A stretch of DNA of 62,542 bases, taken from contig SXXL01000086.1 of the NCBI GenBank assembly GCA_005789565.1, forward strand, positions 1 to 62,542, written 5' to 3'. Each line of letters begins with the position of its first letter. Within the stretch, counting starts at the first letter, position 1. Shown in pieces: positions 16,818 to 25,222 of the stretch. This stretch comes from Bacteroidota bacterium. GTDB taxonomy: Bacteria > Bacteroidota > Bacteroidia > Chitinophagales > Chitinophagaceae. The notes beneath the pieces are model-generated. The model was not told where the DNA came from, made no database searches, and worked only from the letters and a program-made list of their open reading frames with translations. The translations under genes and the position numbers were made by a program.

Positions 16818-17288
16818 TTAACAGCGGCTGTTCAAGGCTTCCTGGATCTTTTCGAAATCGGGCAGGTTCCCGGGATTGTCGAGCACTTCGGCGTATTGTA
16901 CGATCCCCTCGGCATCGATCACAAAGGCTGCTCGCTTGGAGACTCCTTTCATGTCCAGGATCCATTCTTCGTACAGGCTTCCGTATGTGCGAGAGACTTC
17001 TTTATTGAAATCGCTGAGTAGCGGGAAGTTCAAGTTCTGAGTTTCCTTGAATTTGGCCAGTGTAAACACCGAATCAACGGAGATGCCGAGCACGGTGGCG
17101 TTGATTTGTTCGTACTGAGCCATGTTATCCCGGGCCGTGCAAACTTGTTGCGTACAGACGCCGGTGAAGGATTGCGGGAAGAACATCAGCAGCACCTTTT
17201 TGCCGCGCAGTTCGTGGAGGGTGATTTTATTCTTATCCGAATCGTACAGCGAAAAATCAGGGGCAGTTTGCCCAACAGTGATAGCCAT
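16818..17288 (-). CDS. peroxiredoxin (AhpC/TSA family)
   Basis: 156 residues from ATG 17288 ('MAITVGQTAPDFSLYD'); the longer in-frame reading to 17462 runs into the PorP/SprF gene and was rejected. The thioredoxin-fold enzyme reduces peroxides. The peroxidatic Cys lies in FTGVCT and a second Cys five residues later (QQVC), a pattern seen in one-domain atypical peroxiredoxins of the Bcp/AhpE type. 'KKVLLMFFPQSF' precedes it and 'SRTYGSLYEEW' follows. It has its own promoter box 41 bases upstream and a strong terminator downstream, so it is probably monocistronic. Confidence 0.92.
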   Translation of the reverse strand: MAITVGQTAPDFSLYDSDKNKITLHELRGKKVLLMFFPQSFTGVCTQQVCTARDNMAQYEQINATVLGISVDSVFTLAKFKETQNLNFPLLSDFNKEVSRTYGSLYEEWILDMKGVSKRAAFVIDAEGIVQYAEVLDNPGNLPDFEKIQEALNSRC

Positions 17289-17321
17289 AAAATAGATTTT
17301 AGTTAAGATGGTTGAGGACGG

Positions 17322-17329
17322 CAAAGGTA
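17322..17329 (-). promoter_or_regulatory. -7 box of the peroxiredoxin gene
   Basis: TACCTTTG on the minus strand is a full match to TAnnTTTG, 41 bases before the ATG, giving a leader of about 29 bases. No clear -33 element. Confidence 0.55.
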
Positions 17330-17340
17330 AAGGGAACCGC

Positions 17341-18351
17341 TTAGAATCGCGGGCAGCGGGCATCGGGTACCGATTCAGCCTTGTACCAGCGGTAAACCAA
17401 GCCCGCTTCGAATCCACCCCGTCCCTGGTTAAAGGGCGTGAGGCTGGAAACAGTGACGTCATAGCTGAACGAAGCTGAAACTGGGCCCATGTCGAGTTTG
17501 ATGACAGGAATGAAGGCCTCGTTCAATCGAAGAAAGGCGCCGGCTTGGATGGCATGCGTGGCATTTTCGGGATCGATCCCGAGGCGTAGTCCGTACAAGG
17601 CGCCCGCTACGGTTTGTTCAAAGCGGCCTTGACGGCTGTGGTCGGCCAGCACGGTGATGAAACCCTGTTCGGAAACACTCCATCTCATTCCCGCGGAGAT
17701 CACCCATTTGGCGTTCAATTCCACATTCGCGTTTCGGAAGTAAAAGGATTGCTGGGGTCGGTTGAAATGGTGATAGGCGAGTCCCACATAAAAATTATCG
17801 GTGGACCGATCGCGGATTTGAGAATTGTAACTGAGTCCCACGCTTCCATCGATGTATCCAAACGACGTATTCACCAGATTCTCGCCCGTACCACCGGTTT
17901 CATAGGTCGTATTGGTGGTCATTTTACTGGGATCAAATCGTCGTTGTACCCATCCGCCCATGGCACCCAGTGAGAGATATCGATTCTTGTCGGTGCTCAG
18001 CGATTTGTGATAATTGATCGCTGGCAGGAATTGAGTGGTCATCCACCCAATGGTTCCGGCCCGGTCAAAGAAACTTTGTAATCCCACGGTCAGGTAATCG
18101 TCGCCTGAACCGACCGCGATCTTATTTTCCAGGTTCAAGGAGCCGGTGCGATAGGCGTTCGTCAGATTGTTCCACTGGTCGCGGTAGATCGCTTGAACCC
18201 GGTAATCACCTTCAAAGAGTCCCGCCAGTGCGGGGTTACGCAGCAGCGGCGTCTCCCAAAATTGGGAGAAGTGTATGTCTTGCGCCCACAAGGGCAAACG
18301 AAATCCGAGCAGCCCGGCACAACAGATCGCTATGGCAAGAAATTTTTTCAT
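17341..18351 (-). CDS. PorP/SprF-family T9SS outer-membrane protein (second copy)
   Basis: 336 residues. Signal peptide ending at LWAQ, then the hallmark 'DIHFSQFWETPLLRNPALAGLF' region and 'YRVQAIYRDQWNN', followed by barrel strands and a short C-terminus with a Cys ('PDARCPRF'). It pairs with the giant PKD protein upstream: the ATG overlaps that gene's stop by 4 bases, exactly as in the pair at 988-5606. It is related to but clearly different in sequence from the first copy (345 residues), so the two pairs look like paralogues serving different cargo. Confidence 0.93.
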   Translation of the reverse strand: MKKFLAIAICCAGLLGFRLPLWAQDIHFSQFWETPLLRNPALAGLFEGDYRVQAIYRDQWNNLTNAYRTGSLNLENKIAVGSGDDYLTVGLQSFFDRAGTIGWMTTQFLPAINYHKSLSTDKNRYLSLGAMGGWVQRRFDPSKMTTNTTYETGGTGENLVNTSFGYIDGSVGLSYNSQIRDRSTDNFYVGLAYHHFNRPQQSFYFRNANVELNAKWVISAGMRWSVSEQGFITVLADHSRQGRFEQTVAGALYGLRLGIDPENATHAIQAGAFLRLNEAFIPVIKLDMGPVSASFSYDVTVSSLTPFNQGRGGFEAGLVYRWYKAESVPDARCPRF

Positions 18352-21300
18352 CGGATCAGCGAGATATTGCCGGTTAGGGTGAGTAGGGTGCCATTCTCAC
18401 AAAACACTTCTGCGGTGTAGATGTAGGTTTCGGCTTGAGGGGCTTGTCCCCGGTAGCGACCATCCCAGCCTTGGGAAGGATCGTTGGCGGGGAAGTTTTG
18501 TTTTTGGAATACGACCTGTCCCCACCGATTCACGATCTGGAAGGATTTGATCCGGTCCAATCCTCGTCCGCGTGGATAGTACACGTCATTACTGCCGTCT
18601 CCGTTCGGGGAGAACGTGTTGGGGAAGAATACGTTCGTCTGCTCGCAATACACCAGTGCCAGGATCTGGGCTTGGTTTCGGCAACCGTTGGCATCCTGCA
18701 CTTGTACCTGATACAGTCGGTCGTCTCGCGGGGCCACGGCAGGTCGGGGACACTGACTACAACTCAATCCGTCTGGCGGCGACCAAGACCACTGGTTCAC
18801 ATTGGGTGTATAGCTCACGGGCATGAACACCGGAAAACCATTTCGTACGGTCATTTGCACGGGCAGGTTGATGACCGGGAGCGGATCAATCCGAAGCGGA
18901 TGATTGACCGTGTCTTTGCAACCGCTGCTGTTGGTGGCGATCACGCGTATTTGAAAAGCACCGGCGGTATTGTAAGTCTGATTCGGGGGATTGATAGCCG
19001 ACGAACTGGCACCGTTGGGGAAATTCCATTGCCAGTTCACGACGGAGGTATCTGGCACGATAAAACTGCCTTGGTGTTGCAGGGTGCTGTTGATACAGGC
19101 TTGGGTGGCGCCGCTAACGCGGATGTGCGGCCGTTCCACGATTTTGATCAGATTGGGCTTGACCAGCGTATCCCGGCAACCGGCTTGGGTGGAGGTGATG
19201 AGTTGGACGGTATAATTTCCGGCTGCGGTGTACGGGTGCGTGGGATTGGCCAAGGTGGAAGTGCCTCCATCTCCGAATTGCCATAGATATTGAAGGGGGG
19301 CATTGTTGGTTATGGAAGAATCCCGGAATTGGATGCGCCCACCGTCGCAAAGGAAATTCAAGTCCGATCCAAATTCGGTTTCAACGCCTCGAATGCGGAT
19401 CCGACCGCCACCTACGATCGGGATGCGGCATCCGGCCGAATCTACCGCGATCACGGAGGGAAAGAAATCGCCCATCGTGGTGTAGGTATGCTGATAGGTA
19501 GCGGCATTGGTGACGGAGCTGCCGTCGCCGAGGTCCCAGAAATAACTGGCCATAGGACCGTTTGTCACCATCGATAAGGTGGCGGTGTAGGGGCGGCAGG
19601 CCGTCGCGGCGAGGTAGAACAAGCGGGTATTTGTTGTGTCAAAGACGCGCACGATCTGCACCGTAGTATCCTGGCAGCCACCCGGACTGGTGACGATCAA
19701 TTGTACCGGGAAGGAGTCGACCCGATTGAAGAAGTACACCGGATTGGTTTGGCTGGAAGGGCTTTCACCCGGACCAAAACTCCATTGACTCTGGTTAAAA
19801 TAAGTGGAGGTGTTGGTAAACTGCACGCGGAAAGGGGTGCAGGAACTGTTGGAGAAATCTTTGGTGAACACGGCGCGGGGCGTGTCGATGCGGATGTATT
19901 GGTTGCGTATCAATGAATCGGCACAACCATAGATATCGCGAACCACCAGTTTGACGTTGTATTGGCCTCCGTTTTGATAGCTATGCACAGGTTGTGCGGC
20001 CGACGATATGTTTCCGTCACCGAAAGTCCATTGATAGGTGAGTCCGCCCGGACTCGACCCGTTGCTGAACGATACATTGGCGCCCGGACAACTCAACGTA
20101 TCTGCACTGCTGAACGCCGGCAGTGGATCGGTTGAGTGAATCTGGTCGGTATTCGTGATGCTATCCTTACAGCCATAGGCATCGGTGATCACGAGTTTCA
20201 CGGCAAAATCACCCACGGTATTGTAGGTGTGCTGGAAAGGGCCAGGAGTGTATTGCTGTACGGCCCCGTCCCCAAAATGCCATTGCCATTGTGTGAGCGC
20301 ATGGTTGTTGTAGCTCGAGGATTGATCGAGGAAGGTGGTGGTGAATCCTTTGCAGCCCGACGTGTCGAGGGCGCGGAAGCGGGCAGTGGGACCATTCACT
20401 CGGATATAATTGGCTTGGATGGCGGTGTCTTTGCAGCCATTCAAATCGGTCGTTACCAGTTGTACACTGTACAACCCGTTATTGGTGTAGTTGGTCTGGA
20501 TCGAATCGATGGTGGTGTTGCCGGTGAGTCCGCCGCCAAAATCCCAGGCGTATTGATTGATCAGCGCGGTGTTGACCTGTGTGGCATAGAAGCGAACGGT
20601 ACCGATCTTACAGACCGTGGTTTGGTTGGCGGCAATCACGGGGATTTCATGGATCAATCGAATGTTTTTGGTGATCGTATCGGCACAGGTCCCGTTCTTG
20701 GCGATGAGTCGAACGGTGTAGGTGCCCAGCGCCGGGAATACGTGGGTGGGATTGGTAGCGGTAGCGGGGGGACTGCCATCGCCAAAATCCCACTCACTGC
20801 TGGTGGCATCAATGGATTGATTGGTGAAGCTGAAGGCAAGCCGATTCGTACAATTGGCCACGGGAGTAAAACGTGCAATGGCGGGGAGCACCCGCACAAA
20901 ATTGTTTTTGGTGATCGAACGTTCACAGCCATTGTTCAGGACGATCAGCCGCACGGTATAGAGTCCGGTATCACTGTATCGATGCGTGGGGTGTCGGGTG
21001 GTGGATCCGTTTCCGTCTCCAAAGGTCCAGATCCAGGTATCGACCGGAGGCGGGGTCAGGTCCGTGAACTGAACGGGTTGCGTACCACAGACGGGATTCG
21101 GCACTGCCGTGAAATTCGGGGCAGGAATGGTGCCTACTCGAATGGCGGCGTTTACCAGCAGCGTATCTCGGCAGCCGGTACTGGTGGTGATGATCAGCTG
21201 CACATTGTAGGTGCCTTGTGCCGTATACGTGTGCGAGGGCGTGGGTTGAATAGAAGTATTGCCGTCCCCAAAACTCCATTGGTAGGTCAGGATGTTGTCG

Positions 21301-22757
21301 AGCGCATTGATCGTGGCACTGAAGTTGTGGCTGTAGGGAACACAGTCCAGTACGGGCAAGCTGGGTATTTGGATCTGTGCTCGACGAATGATGATGTAAC
21401 CGGGCATCACCATCGTGTCTTTGCATCCGAATGCGCTCGTTACGATCAGTCGTACCGTAAAGGATCCGGCCGTGGTATAATTGTGCGAGGGATTTTGCAG
21501 CGTGGAGGTGTTGCCGTCACCGAAATTCCATTCCCAGGCGGTGAGATTTCCGGTCGACAGGTCCTGAAAATTCACCACCAGGTTGGGCGCACATTTGGTT
21601 CGCACCGGGGCCGTAAAGTTGGCGACGGGCTTCGGCCGAACGTTTACGATTCGGAAAGTAGAATCTTGGCAGGTGGAATACGTGTTGACGAGTTTAACGA
21701 GGTAAGTACCAACAGCGTTGTAGGTGTGGGTTGGGCTGGTGGTGGAGGAGCCGTTGCCATCTCCAAAACTCCATTGAGAGGAAACCGGTGCGGGAGTAGC
21801 AGTATTTGTGAAGGAGGCAGGGGAGCCGATGCACACATCATTGGGGGCATTGAAGTTGGTGGTGAAGCCACCAATGGTGATCGGGTTGCTTCGAATCGTA
21901 TCGACACAGCCCGCGCTGCTGGTGGCGACGAGGGTAACTGTGTAGGTTCCATTGGTGTTGAAGGTGTGTGTGGGGTTGGCCGCGGTGGAGGAAAAGCCAT
22001 CGCCAAAGTTCCAGGCATAACTGAGGGTTGGCGGACCCGTTGTGGTATTCGTAAATGTTATGGGAGCCGGGGCCGAGCATACGTTAGGTATGCCTGGGTT
22101 GAAGGAAGCATCCACGCCCGGGCTGACAGTTATGTAAGCAGTACGGGTAATGGTACGACTACATCCTTTATCATTGGTGACCCTCAGCGAGATGGTGTAG
22201 GTGCCCGACGTATTGTAGGTGATCCGGGGGTTTTGCTGAGTGGAGGTTTGTCCCCCGCCCAAATCCCAATTCCAAGTATTGTTGACTGTGCCGGCAGCGG
22301 CGGTGCTGGTATCGGTGAATTGTACCGTGAGCGGAAAACAGCCAGTGCGGATGTTGCTGCGAAAACCCACATTCGGGGTGCCGTAGGATATGATGTATTG
22401 GCTACGCGTGAGACTGTTGCTGCCACTGGCATTGGTCACGGTCAACTTAACGGTGTAATTCCCCGGGTTGAGATAGGTGGCAACCGGGTTGGCCAGCGTA
22501 GAGGTATTGCCGTTACCGAATTCCCACAAGTAGGCAGTCGGATTTCCGGTGGAAGTGTTTTGAAATTGGACGATCAGGGGGGCGCAGCCGGTGGTGAGGT
22601 TGGAGGTGAAATTAGCAACAGGTGCCTGCCCCCATAAAATCATCTTTAGGAAAATAAAGCTTAGGGATAAAACACCCCTGAAAAGGTCGGATTTAAAACG
22701 GCCTCTTATCCGTGAAAATTGCTTAGGAAGGATTCGGTTAAGGATCGATAAGACCAT
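18348..22757 (-). CDS. giant PKD-repeat T9SS cargo with gliding-type (type B) C-terminal domain
   Basis: 1469 residues. A long signal sequence (about 45 residues, basic n-region, ends 'LWGQA') is followed by about 15 tandem PKD-like domains of 80-90 residues, most with a W-x-FGDG or variant motif (FGNG, LGGG, FGGG, FGPG, FPNG). A spaced Cys recurs near the start of most repeats ('TGCAPL', 'TKCAPN', 'SGCKGF'). The last 90 residues ('TNVFFPNTFSPNGDGSNDVYY', 'IVNRWGQVVFQ', 'GNISLIR') are the type B sorting domain. Likely a surface adhesin or filament exported through T9SS with the coupled PorP/SprF protein. Ligand unknown. A lipoprotein gene ends 13 bp upstream on the same strand. Confidence 0.93.
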   Translation of the reverse strand: MVLSILNRILPKQFSRIRGRFKSDLFRGVLSLSFIFLKMILWGQAPVANFTSNLTTGCAPLIVQFQNTSTGNPTAYLWEFGNGNTSTLANPVATYLNPGNYTVKLTVTNASGSNSLTRSQYIISYGTPNVGFRSNIRTGCFPLTVQFTDTSTAAAGTVNNTWNWDLGGGQTSTQQNPRITYNTSGTYTISLRVTNDKGCSRTITRTAYITVSPGVDASFNPGIPNVCSAPAPITFTNTTTGPPTLSYAWNFGDGFSSTAANPTHTFNTNGTYTVTLVATSSAGCVDTIRSNPITIGGFTTNFNAPNDVCIGSPASFTNTATPAPVSSQWSFGDGNGSSTTSPTHTYNAVGTYLVKLVNTYSTCQDSTFRIVNVRPKPVANFTAPVRTKCAPNLVVNFQDLSTGNLTAWEWNFGDGNTSTLQNPSHNYTTAGSFTVRLIVTSAFGCKDTMVMPGYIIIRRAQIQIPSLPVLDCVPYSHNFSATINALDNILTYQWSFGDGNTSIQPTPSHTYTAQGTYNVQLIITTSTGCRDTLLVNAAIRVGTIPAPNFTAVPNPVCGTQPVQFTDLTPPPVDTWIWTFGDGNGSTTRHPTHRYSDTGLYTVRLIVLNNGCERSITKNNFVRVLPAIARFTPVANCTNRLAFSFTNQSIDATSSEWDFGDGSPPATATNPTHVFPALGTYTVRLIAKNGTCADTITKNIRLIHEIPVIAANQTTVCKIGTVRFYATQVNTALINQYAWDFGGGLTGNTTIDSIQTNYTNNGLYSVQLVTTDLNGCKDTAIQANYIRVNGPTARFRALDTSGCKGFTTTFLDQSSSYNNHALTQWQWHFGDGAVQQYTPGPFQHTYNTVGDFAVKLVITDAYGCKDSITNTDQIHSTDPLPAFSSADTLSCPGANVSFSNGSSPGGLTYQWTFGDGNISSAAQPVHSYQNGGQYNVKLVVRDIYGCADSLIRNQYIRIDTPRAVFTKDFSNSSCTPFRVQFTNTSTYFNQSQWSFGPGESPSSQTNPVYFFNRVDSFPVQLIVTSPGGCQDTTVQIVRVFDTTNTRLFYLAATACRPYTATLSMVTNGPMASYFWDLGDGSSVTNAATYQHTYTTMGDFFPSVIAVDSAGCRIPIVGGGRIRIRGVETEFGSDLNFLCDGGRIQFRDSSITNNAPLQYLWQFGDGGTSTLANPTHPYTAAGNYTVQLITSTQAGCRDTLVKPNLIKIVERPHIRVSGATQACINSTLQHQGSFIVPDTSVVNWQWNFPNGASSSAINPPNQTYNTAGAFQIRVIATNSSGCKDTVNHPLRIDPLPVINLPVQMTVRNGFPVFMPVSYTPNVNQWSWSPPDGLSCSQCPRPAVAPRDDRLYQVQVQDANGCRNQAQILALVYCEQTNVFFPNTFSPNGDGSNDVYYPRGRGLDRIKSFQIVNRWGQVVFQKQNFPANDPSQGWDGRYRGQAPQAETYIYTAEVFCENGTLLTLTGNISLIR

Positions 22758-22770
22758 CAGTGTTGTGCTA

Positions 22771-23178
22771 TTACTCCCTATCTAGTCGCAGGGATTTTAG
22801 GTTGCCGTTCTGCGTCATATTGGCTTCAACGAAACTCCAACCGTTACGCGTAATGTTCCAGGTGCCGTTGATGACCACCAGGGGTTGGGTCGCATTGGGA
22901 AACTCCGCCAGGATGCTCATGGTAGTGGCACTGCCGTTCCAAGTACCCGTTTTGTCAATCGCTCCGTTCTTGATCGCGTTCATGGTAAAGTCCGTGTTGT
23001 ACTTAAACCGATAGGATGAGAAATCAGCCGTGCGATCCACACCACCCTCCAGAAAGGAGGTCATTTTCCACTGCCCCTTGGTCATGGCCTGGATAACCAG
23101 GTCCTCCATTATTTCATCTTTCTTTTTACAACCCAACAGACACAGGGTCAATAAAAAGAAGGATATTGCATTTTTCAT
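22771..23178 (-). CDS. small lipoprotein, lipocalin-like
   Basis: 135 residues with a lipoprotein signal peptide and lipobox LLGC (Cys18), then KKK. The mature part ('AMTKGQWKMTSFLEGGVDRT', 'YRFKYNTDFTM', 'KTGTWNGSATTMSILAEF') has the strand pattern of lipocalin-like/DUF lipoproteins common in Bacteroidota. No specific function. It stands directly upstream (13 bp) of the giant PKD gene and may be cotranscribed with it. A TAACTTGC box begins 12 bases before the ATG. Confidence 0.8.
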   Translation of the reverse strand: MKNAISFFLLTLCLLGCKKKDEIMEDLVIQAMTKGQWKMTSFLEGGVDRTADFSSYRFKYNTDFTMNAIKNGAIDKTGTWNGSATTMSILAEFPNATQPLVVINGTWNITRNGWSFVEANMTQNGNLKSLRLDRE

Positions 23179-23182
23179 GAGC

Positions 23183-23190
23183 GCAAGTTA
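23183..23190 (-). promoter_or_regulatory. -7-like box of the lipoprotein gene
   Basis: TAACTTGC on the minus strand, beginning 12 bases before ATG 23178 (TAnnTT intact, TTTG replaced by TTGC). Leaderless geometry. Confidence 0.45.
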
Positions 23191-23229
23191 CATTCATAAT
23201 TTCGTTAATATAACCGTAAAACCCCTTAG

Positions 23230-23237
23230 TAGATTAA
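23230..23237 (+). promoter_or_regulatory. -7-like box of the Nif3-family gene
   Basis: TAGATTAA begins exactly 12 bases before ATG 23242. Only TAnnTT is kept, so this is weaker by sequence but matches the spacing seen elsewhere. Confidence 0.4.
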
Positions 23238-23241
23238 CATC

Positions 23242-24336
23242 ATGAAAATTGCTGATATCTGTCAGGTTTTGGAGCATTGGGCTCCTCCCACGCTTCAGGA
23301 ATCGTATGACAATTGCGGTTTGCTGACCGGCGATTCTCAAAGTATTTGTACCGGTGTGCTTTGTGCGCTCGATGTAACGGAAGAGATTATTCGCGAAGCC
23401 GAAGCCAAGGCATGCAATCTGGTCGTGGCACATCACCCCTTGATCTTTGGTCCGCTTCGTCGGATCGATCCGCATCATCCGGTGGGCCGAACCTTGATCC
23501 TGGCCATTCAAAAGGGAATCGCCGTCTATGCCATTCACACCAACCTCGACAATGTCATACACGGGGTGAACGGTGCGATGGCCGACCGACTGGGATTGTC
23601 CGACCGCCAAGTGCTTTCACCCAAGTCATCCCTCCTGAAAAAGCTTTACACGTTTGTGCCGGCTTCCCATGTAGAGGTGGTGGCCGATGCTTTGTTTGCG
23701 GCCGGAGCCGGTCACGTTGGACGCTACGATCAATGCAGTTTTCGGCAGGCGGGGGAGGGGAGTTTTCGTGCCTCGACCGGAGCCAACCCGTATGTCGGCA
23801 AGATCGGGGAACAGCACCGGGAGCCGGAGTGGAAATTGGAGGTCCTCTACCCGGCGCATTTGGAAAAAGTCGTGGTGGCGGCCTTGCAGGGGGCCCATCC
23901 TTACGAGGAAGTGGCGTATGACCTGGTAACGCTGAGCAACCCGCATCCCTCCCTGGGTTCCGGATTGATCGGGGTCTTGCCCCAGCCAATGGAAATCGCT
24001 GCGTTTTTAGACCGGGTCAAGTCGGCGTTTGGTTGTTCGGTGCTGCGGTATTCGGGTGCGAGCAGCACTCCGATCCGGCGGGTGGCCCTCTGTGGCGGGG
24101 CAGGAAGCTTCCTGATTTCCAAGGCCTTAGCCTCTAAAGCGGATGTCTATTTGACTGCCGACCTCAAATACCATGAGTTTTTTGAGCCCGACCAGCGGAT
24201 GTTGTTGGTCGATCTGGGACATTATGAGTCGGAACAGTTCACCATCGGACTCATTCAGAGCTTTTTAGCAGAAAAATTCCTTAACTTTGCCGTCCTTAAA
24301 ACGGAGCGGATCACCAATCCGGTCCGCTACCATTAA
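23242..24336 (+). CDS. Nif3-like dinuclear metal-centre protein with central PII-like insert
   Basis: 364 residues. Nif3/YbgI/GTP cyclohydrolase-1 type 2 family: the N-terminal half has 'DVTEEIIREAEAKACNLVVAHHPLIFGPLRRI' with the metal-binding HH pair, the C-terminal half 'GGAGSFLISKALASKADVYLTADLKYHEF' and 'LVDLGHYESEQFT' with the remaining His/Glu ligands. A middle domain of about 100 residues ('YTFVPASHVEVVADALFAAGAG') is the CutA/PII-like insertion of long family members. The protein forms hexamers; the physiological substrate is unsettled. The 3' end of this gene carries the promoter of the zinc-ribbon gene. Confidence 0.93.
   Translation: MKIADICQVLEHWAPPTLQESYDNCGLLTGDSQSICTGVLCALDVTEEIIREAEAKACNLVVAHHPLIFGPLRRIDPHHPVGRTLILAIQKGIAVYAIHTNLDNVIHGVNGAMADRLGLSDRQVLSPKSSLLKKLYTFVPASHVEVVADALFAAGAGHVGRYDQCSFRQAGEGSFRASTGANPYVGKIGEQHREPEWKLEVLYPAHLEKVVVAALQGAHPYEEVAYDLVTLSNPHPSLGSGLIGVLPQPMEIAAFLDRVKSAFGCSVLRYSGASSTPIRRVALCGGAGSFLISKALASKADVYLTADLKYHEFFEPDQRMLLVDLGHYESEQFTIGLIQSFLAEKFLNFAVLKTERITNPVRYH
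24282..24289 (+). promoter_or_regulatory. internal -7 box for the zinc-ribbon gene
   Basis: TAACTTTG, a full match to TAnnTTTG, lies inside the last 60 bases of the Nif3-family coding region, 74 bases before the next ATG at 24356. It would give that gene a leader of about 60 bases. Confidence 0.5.
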
Positions 24337-24355
24337 CACCAAATCGTTCCGTTGC

Positions 24356-25114
24356 ATGGCCGCCGTAAAAGATTTTTCCATCCAGGAGCGACTGAGCTCC
24401 GTGCTCCGTCTCCAAAAGATCGACAGCAAACTCGATGAGATCCATATCCTGAAAGGCGAGTTGCCCATGGAGGTAGCTGATCTGGAGGATGAGATCGCCG
24501 GACTGAAGTCCCGTCAGTTGCGCATCGAGGAGGAGATCAACGGGGTCAATGAATTTATCAAGCAACGCAAAGACGCGATCGCCGAGTCCGAGGCCTTGCT
24601 GAAGAAATACGAAAAGCAAAGCAGCAACGTCAAGAACAACCGCGAGTACGAGGCGATCAATAAGGAGATCGAAATGCAGCAGTTGGATATTGATCTGGCC
24701 AAGAAACACATCAAGGATGCCGAGGGGGAGATCGCCCTCAAGGCCGTGAATTTGGAAGAGGCTAAAAAGAACATCGACGTCAAGGATGGCGTATTGCAGA
24801 CCAAGAAAGGTGAACTGGATAAGATCATTGCCGCCAACGAAAAAGAAGAGAAGCAACTCAATAAACTGGCCGTAGAGGCAAAAGCCTCGGTGGAGCCCCG
24901 CCTGTTGCTCAGCTACGAGAAGATCCGTTCCAATTACCGCAACGGATTGGCTGTGGTGCCCGTGGAGCGGGATGCTTGCGGAGGTTGTTTCCATGCCATT
25001 CCGCCCCAAAAGCAAAGTGAGATCCGACAGCACAAGAAGATCATGATCTGTGAGAACTGCGGACGGATCCTGGTGGATGAGGAGTTGAACGGTAGTGTGG
25101 TGTTGGACAAATAA
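24356..25114 (+). CDS. coiled-coil protein with C-terminal C4 zinc ribbon
   Basis: 252 residues from ATG 24356 ('MAAVKDFSIQERLSSVLRLQ'). Residues of about 10-190 form a long antiparallel coiled coil rich in Glu, Lys and Leu. The C-terminus holds a zinc ribbon with two CxxC knuckles, CGGC and CENC, 33 residues apart. The family (CT398/HP0958-like, often annotated only as 'zinc ribbon domain-containing protein') has been linked to flagellar or nucleic-acid functions in other phyla; its role in Bacteroidota is not known to me. A strong terminator follows. Confidence 0.9.
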   Translation: MAAVKDFSIQERLSSVLRLQKIDSKLDEIHILKGELPMEVADLEDEIAGLKSRQLRIEEEINGVNEFIKQRKDAIAESEALLKKYEKQSSNVKNNREYEAINKEIEMQQLDIDLAKKHIKDAEGEIALKAVNLEEAKKNIDVKDGVLQTKKGELDKIIAANEKEEKQLNKLAVEAKASVEPRLLLSYEKIRSNYRNGLAVVPVERDACGGCFHAIPPQKQSEIRQHKKIMICENCGRILVDEELNGSVVLDK

Positions 25115-25131
25115 ATCCTGAAACAGCTTAG

Positions 25132-25158
25132 ATCCCGGCTTCGGCCGGGATTTTTTTT
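25132..25158 (+). terminator. strong intrinsic terminator
   Basis: ATCCCGGC (25132-25139), loop TTCG, GCCGGGAT (25144-25151), then T to 25158. Eight perfect base pairs with a stable UUCG tetraloop; ends the Nif3/zinc-ribbon transcription unit. Confidence 0.92.
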
Positions 25159-25206
25159 ACCCGGAAAATTGTAGCCGGTGCCACGCGGGGGGAAGGGATC
25201 ATGAAG

Positions 25207-25213
25207 TAATTTG
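25207..25213 (+). promoter_or_regulatory. -7-like box of recN
   Basis: TAATTTG (one base shorter than TAnnTTTG) begins 16 bases before ATG 25223, giving a leader of only a few bases. Confidence 0.4.
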
Positions 25214-25222
25214 CCTGTTCGG

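Noticed and set aside
18435-22600. Tandem DNA repeats in the PKD giant as a possible recombination hot spot or satellite
   Set aside because: The repeats are similar as protein but clearly diverged in nucleotides; no near-identical units were seen by eye.
20136-22637. An 833-codon open frame on the plus strand opposite the giant PKD gene
   Set aside because: It lies wholly antisense to 15 PKD repeats with clear FGDG motifs; its product is repetitive Gly/Arg/Ile text without domains. The long open frame follows from the repeated codon pattern of the true gene.
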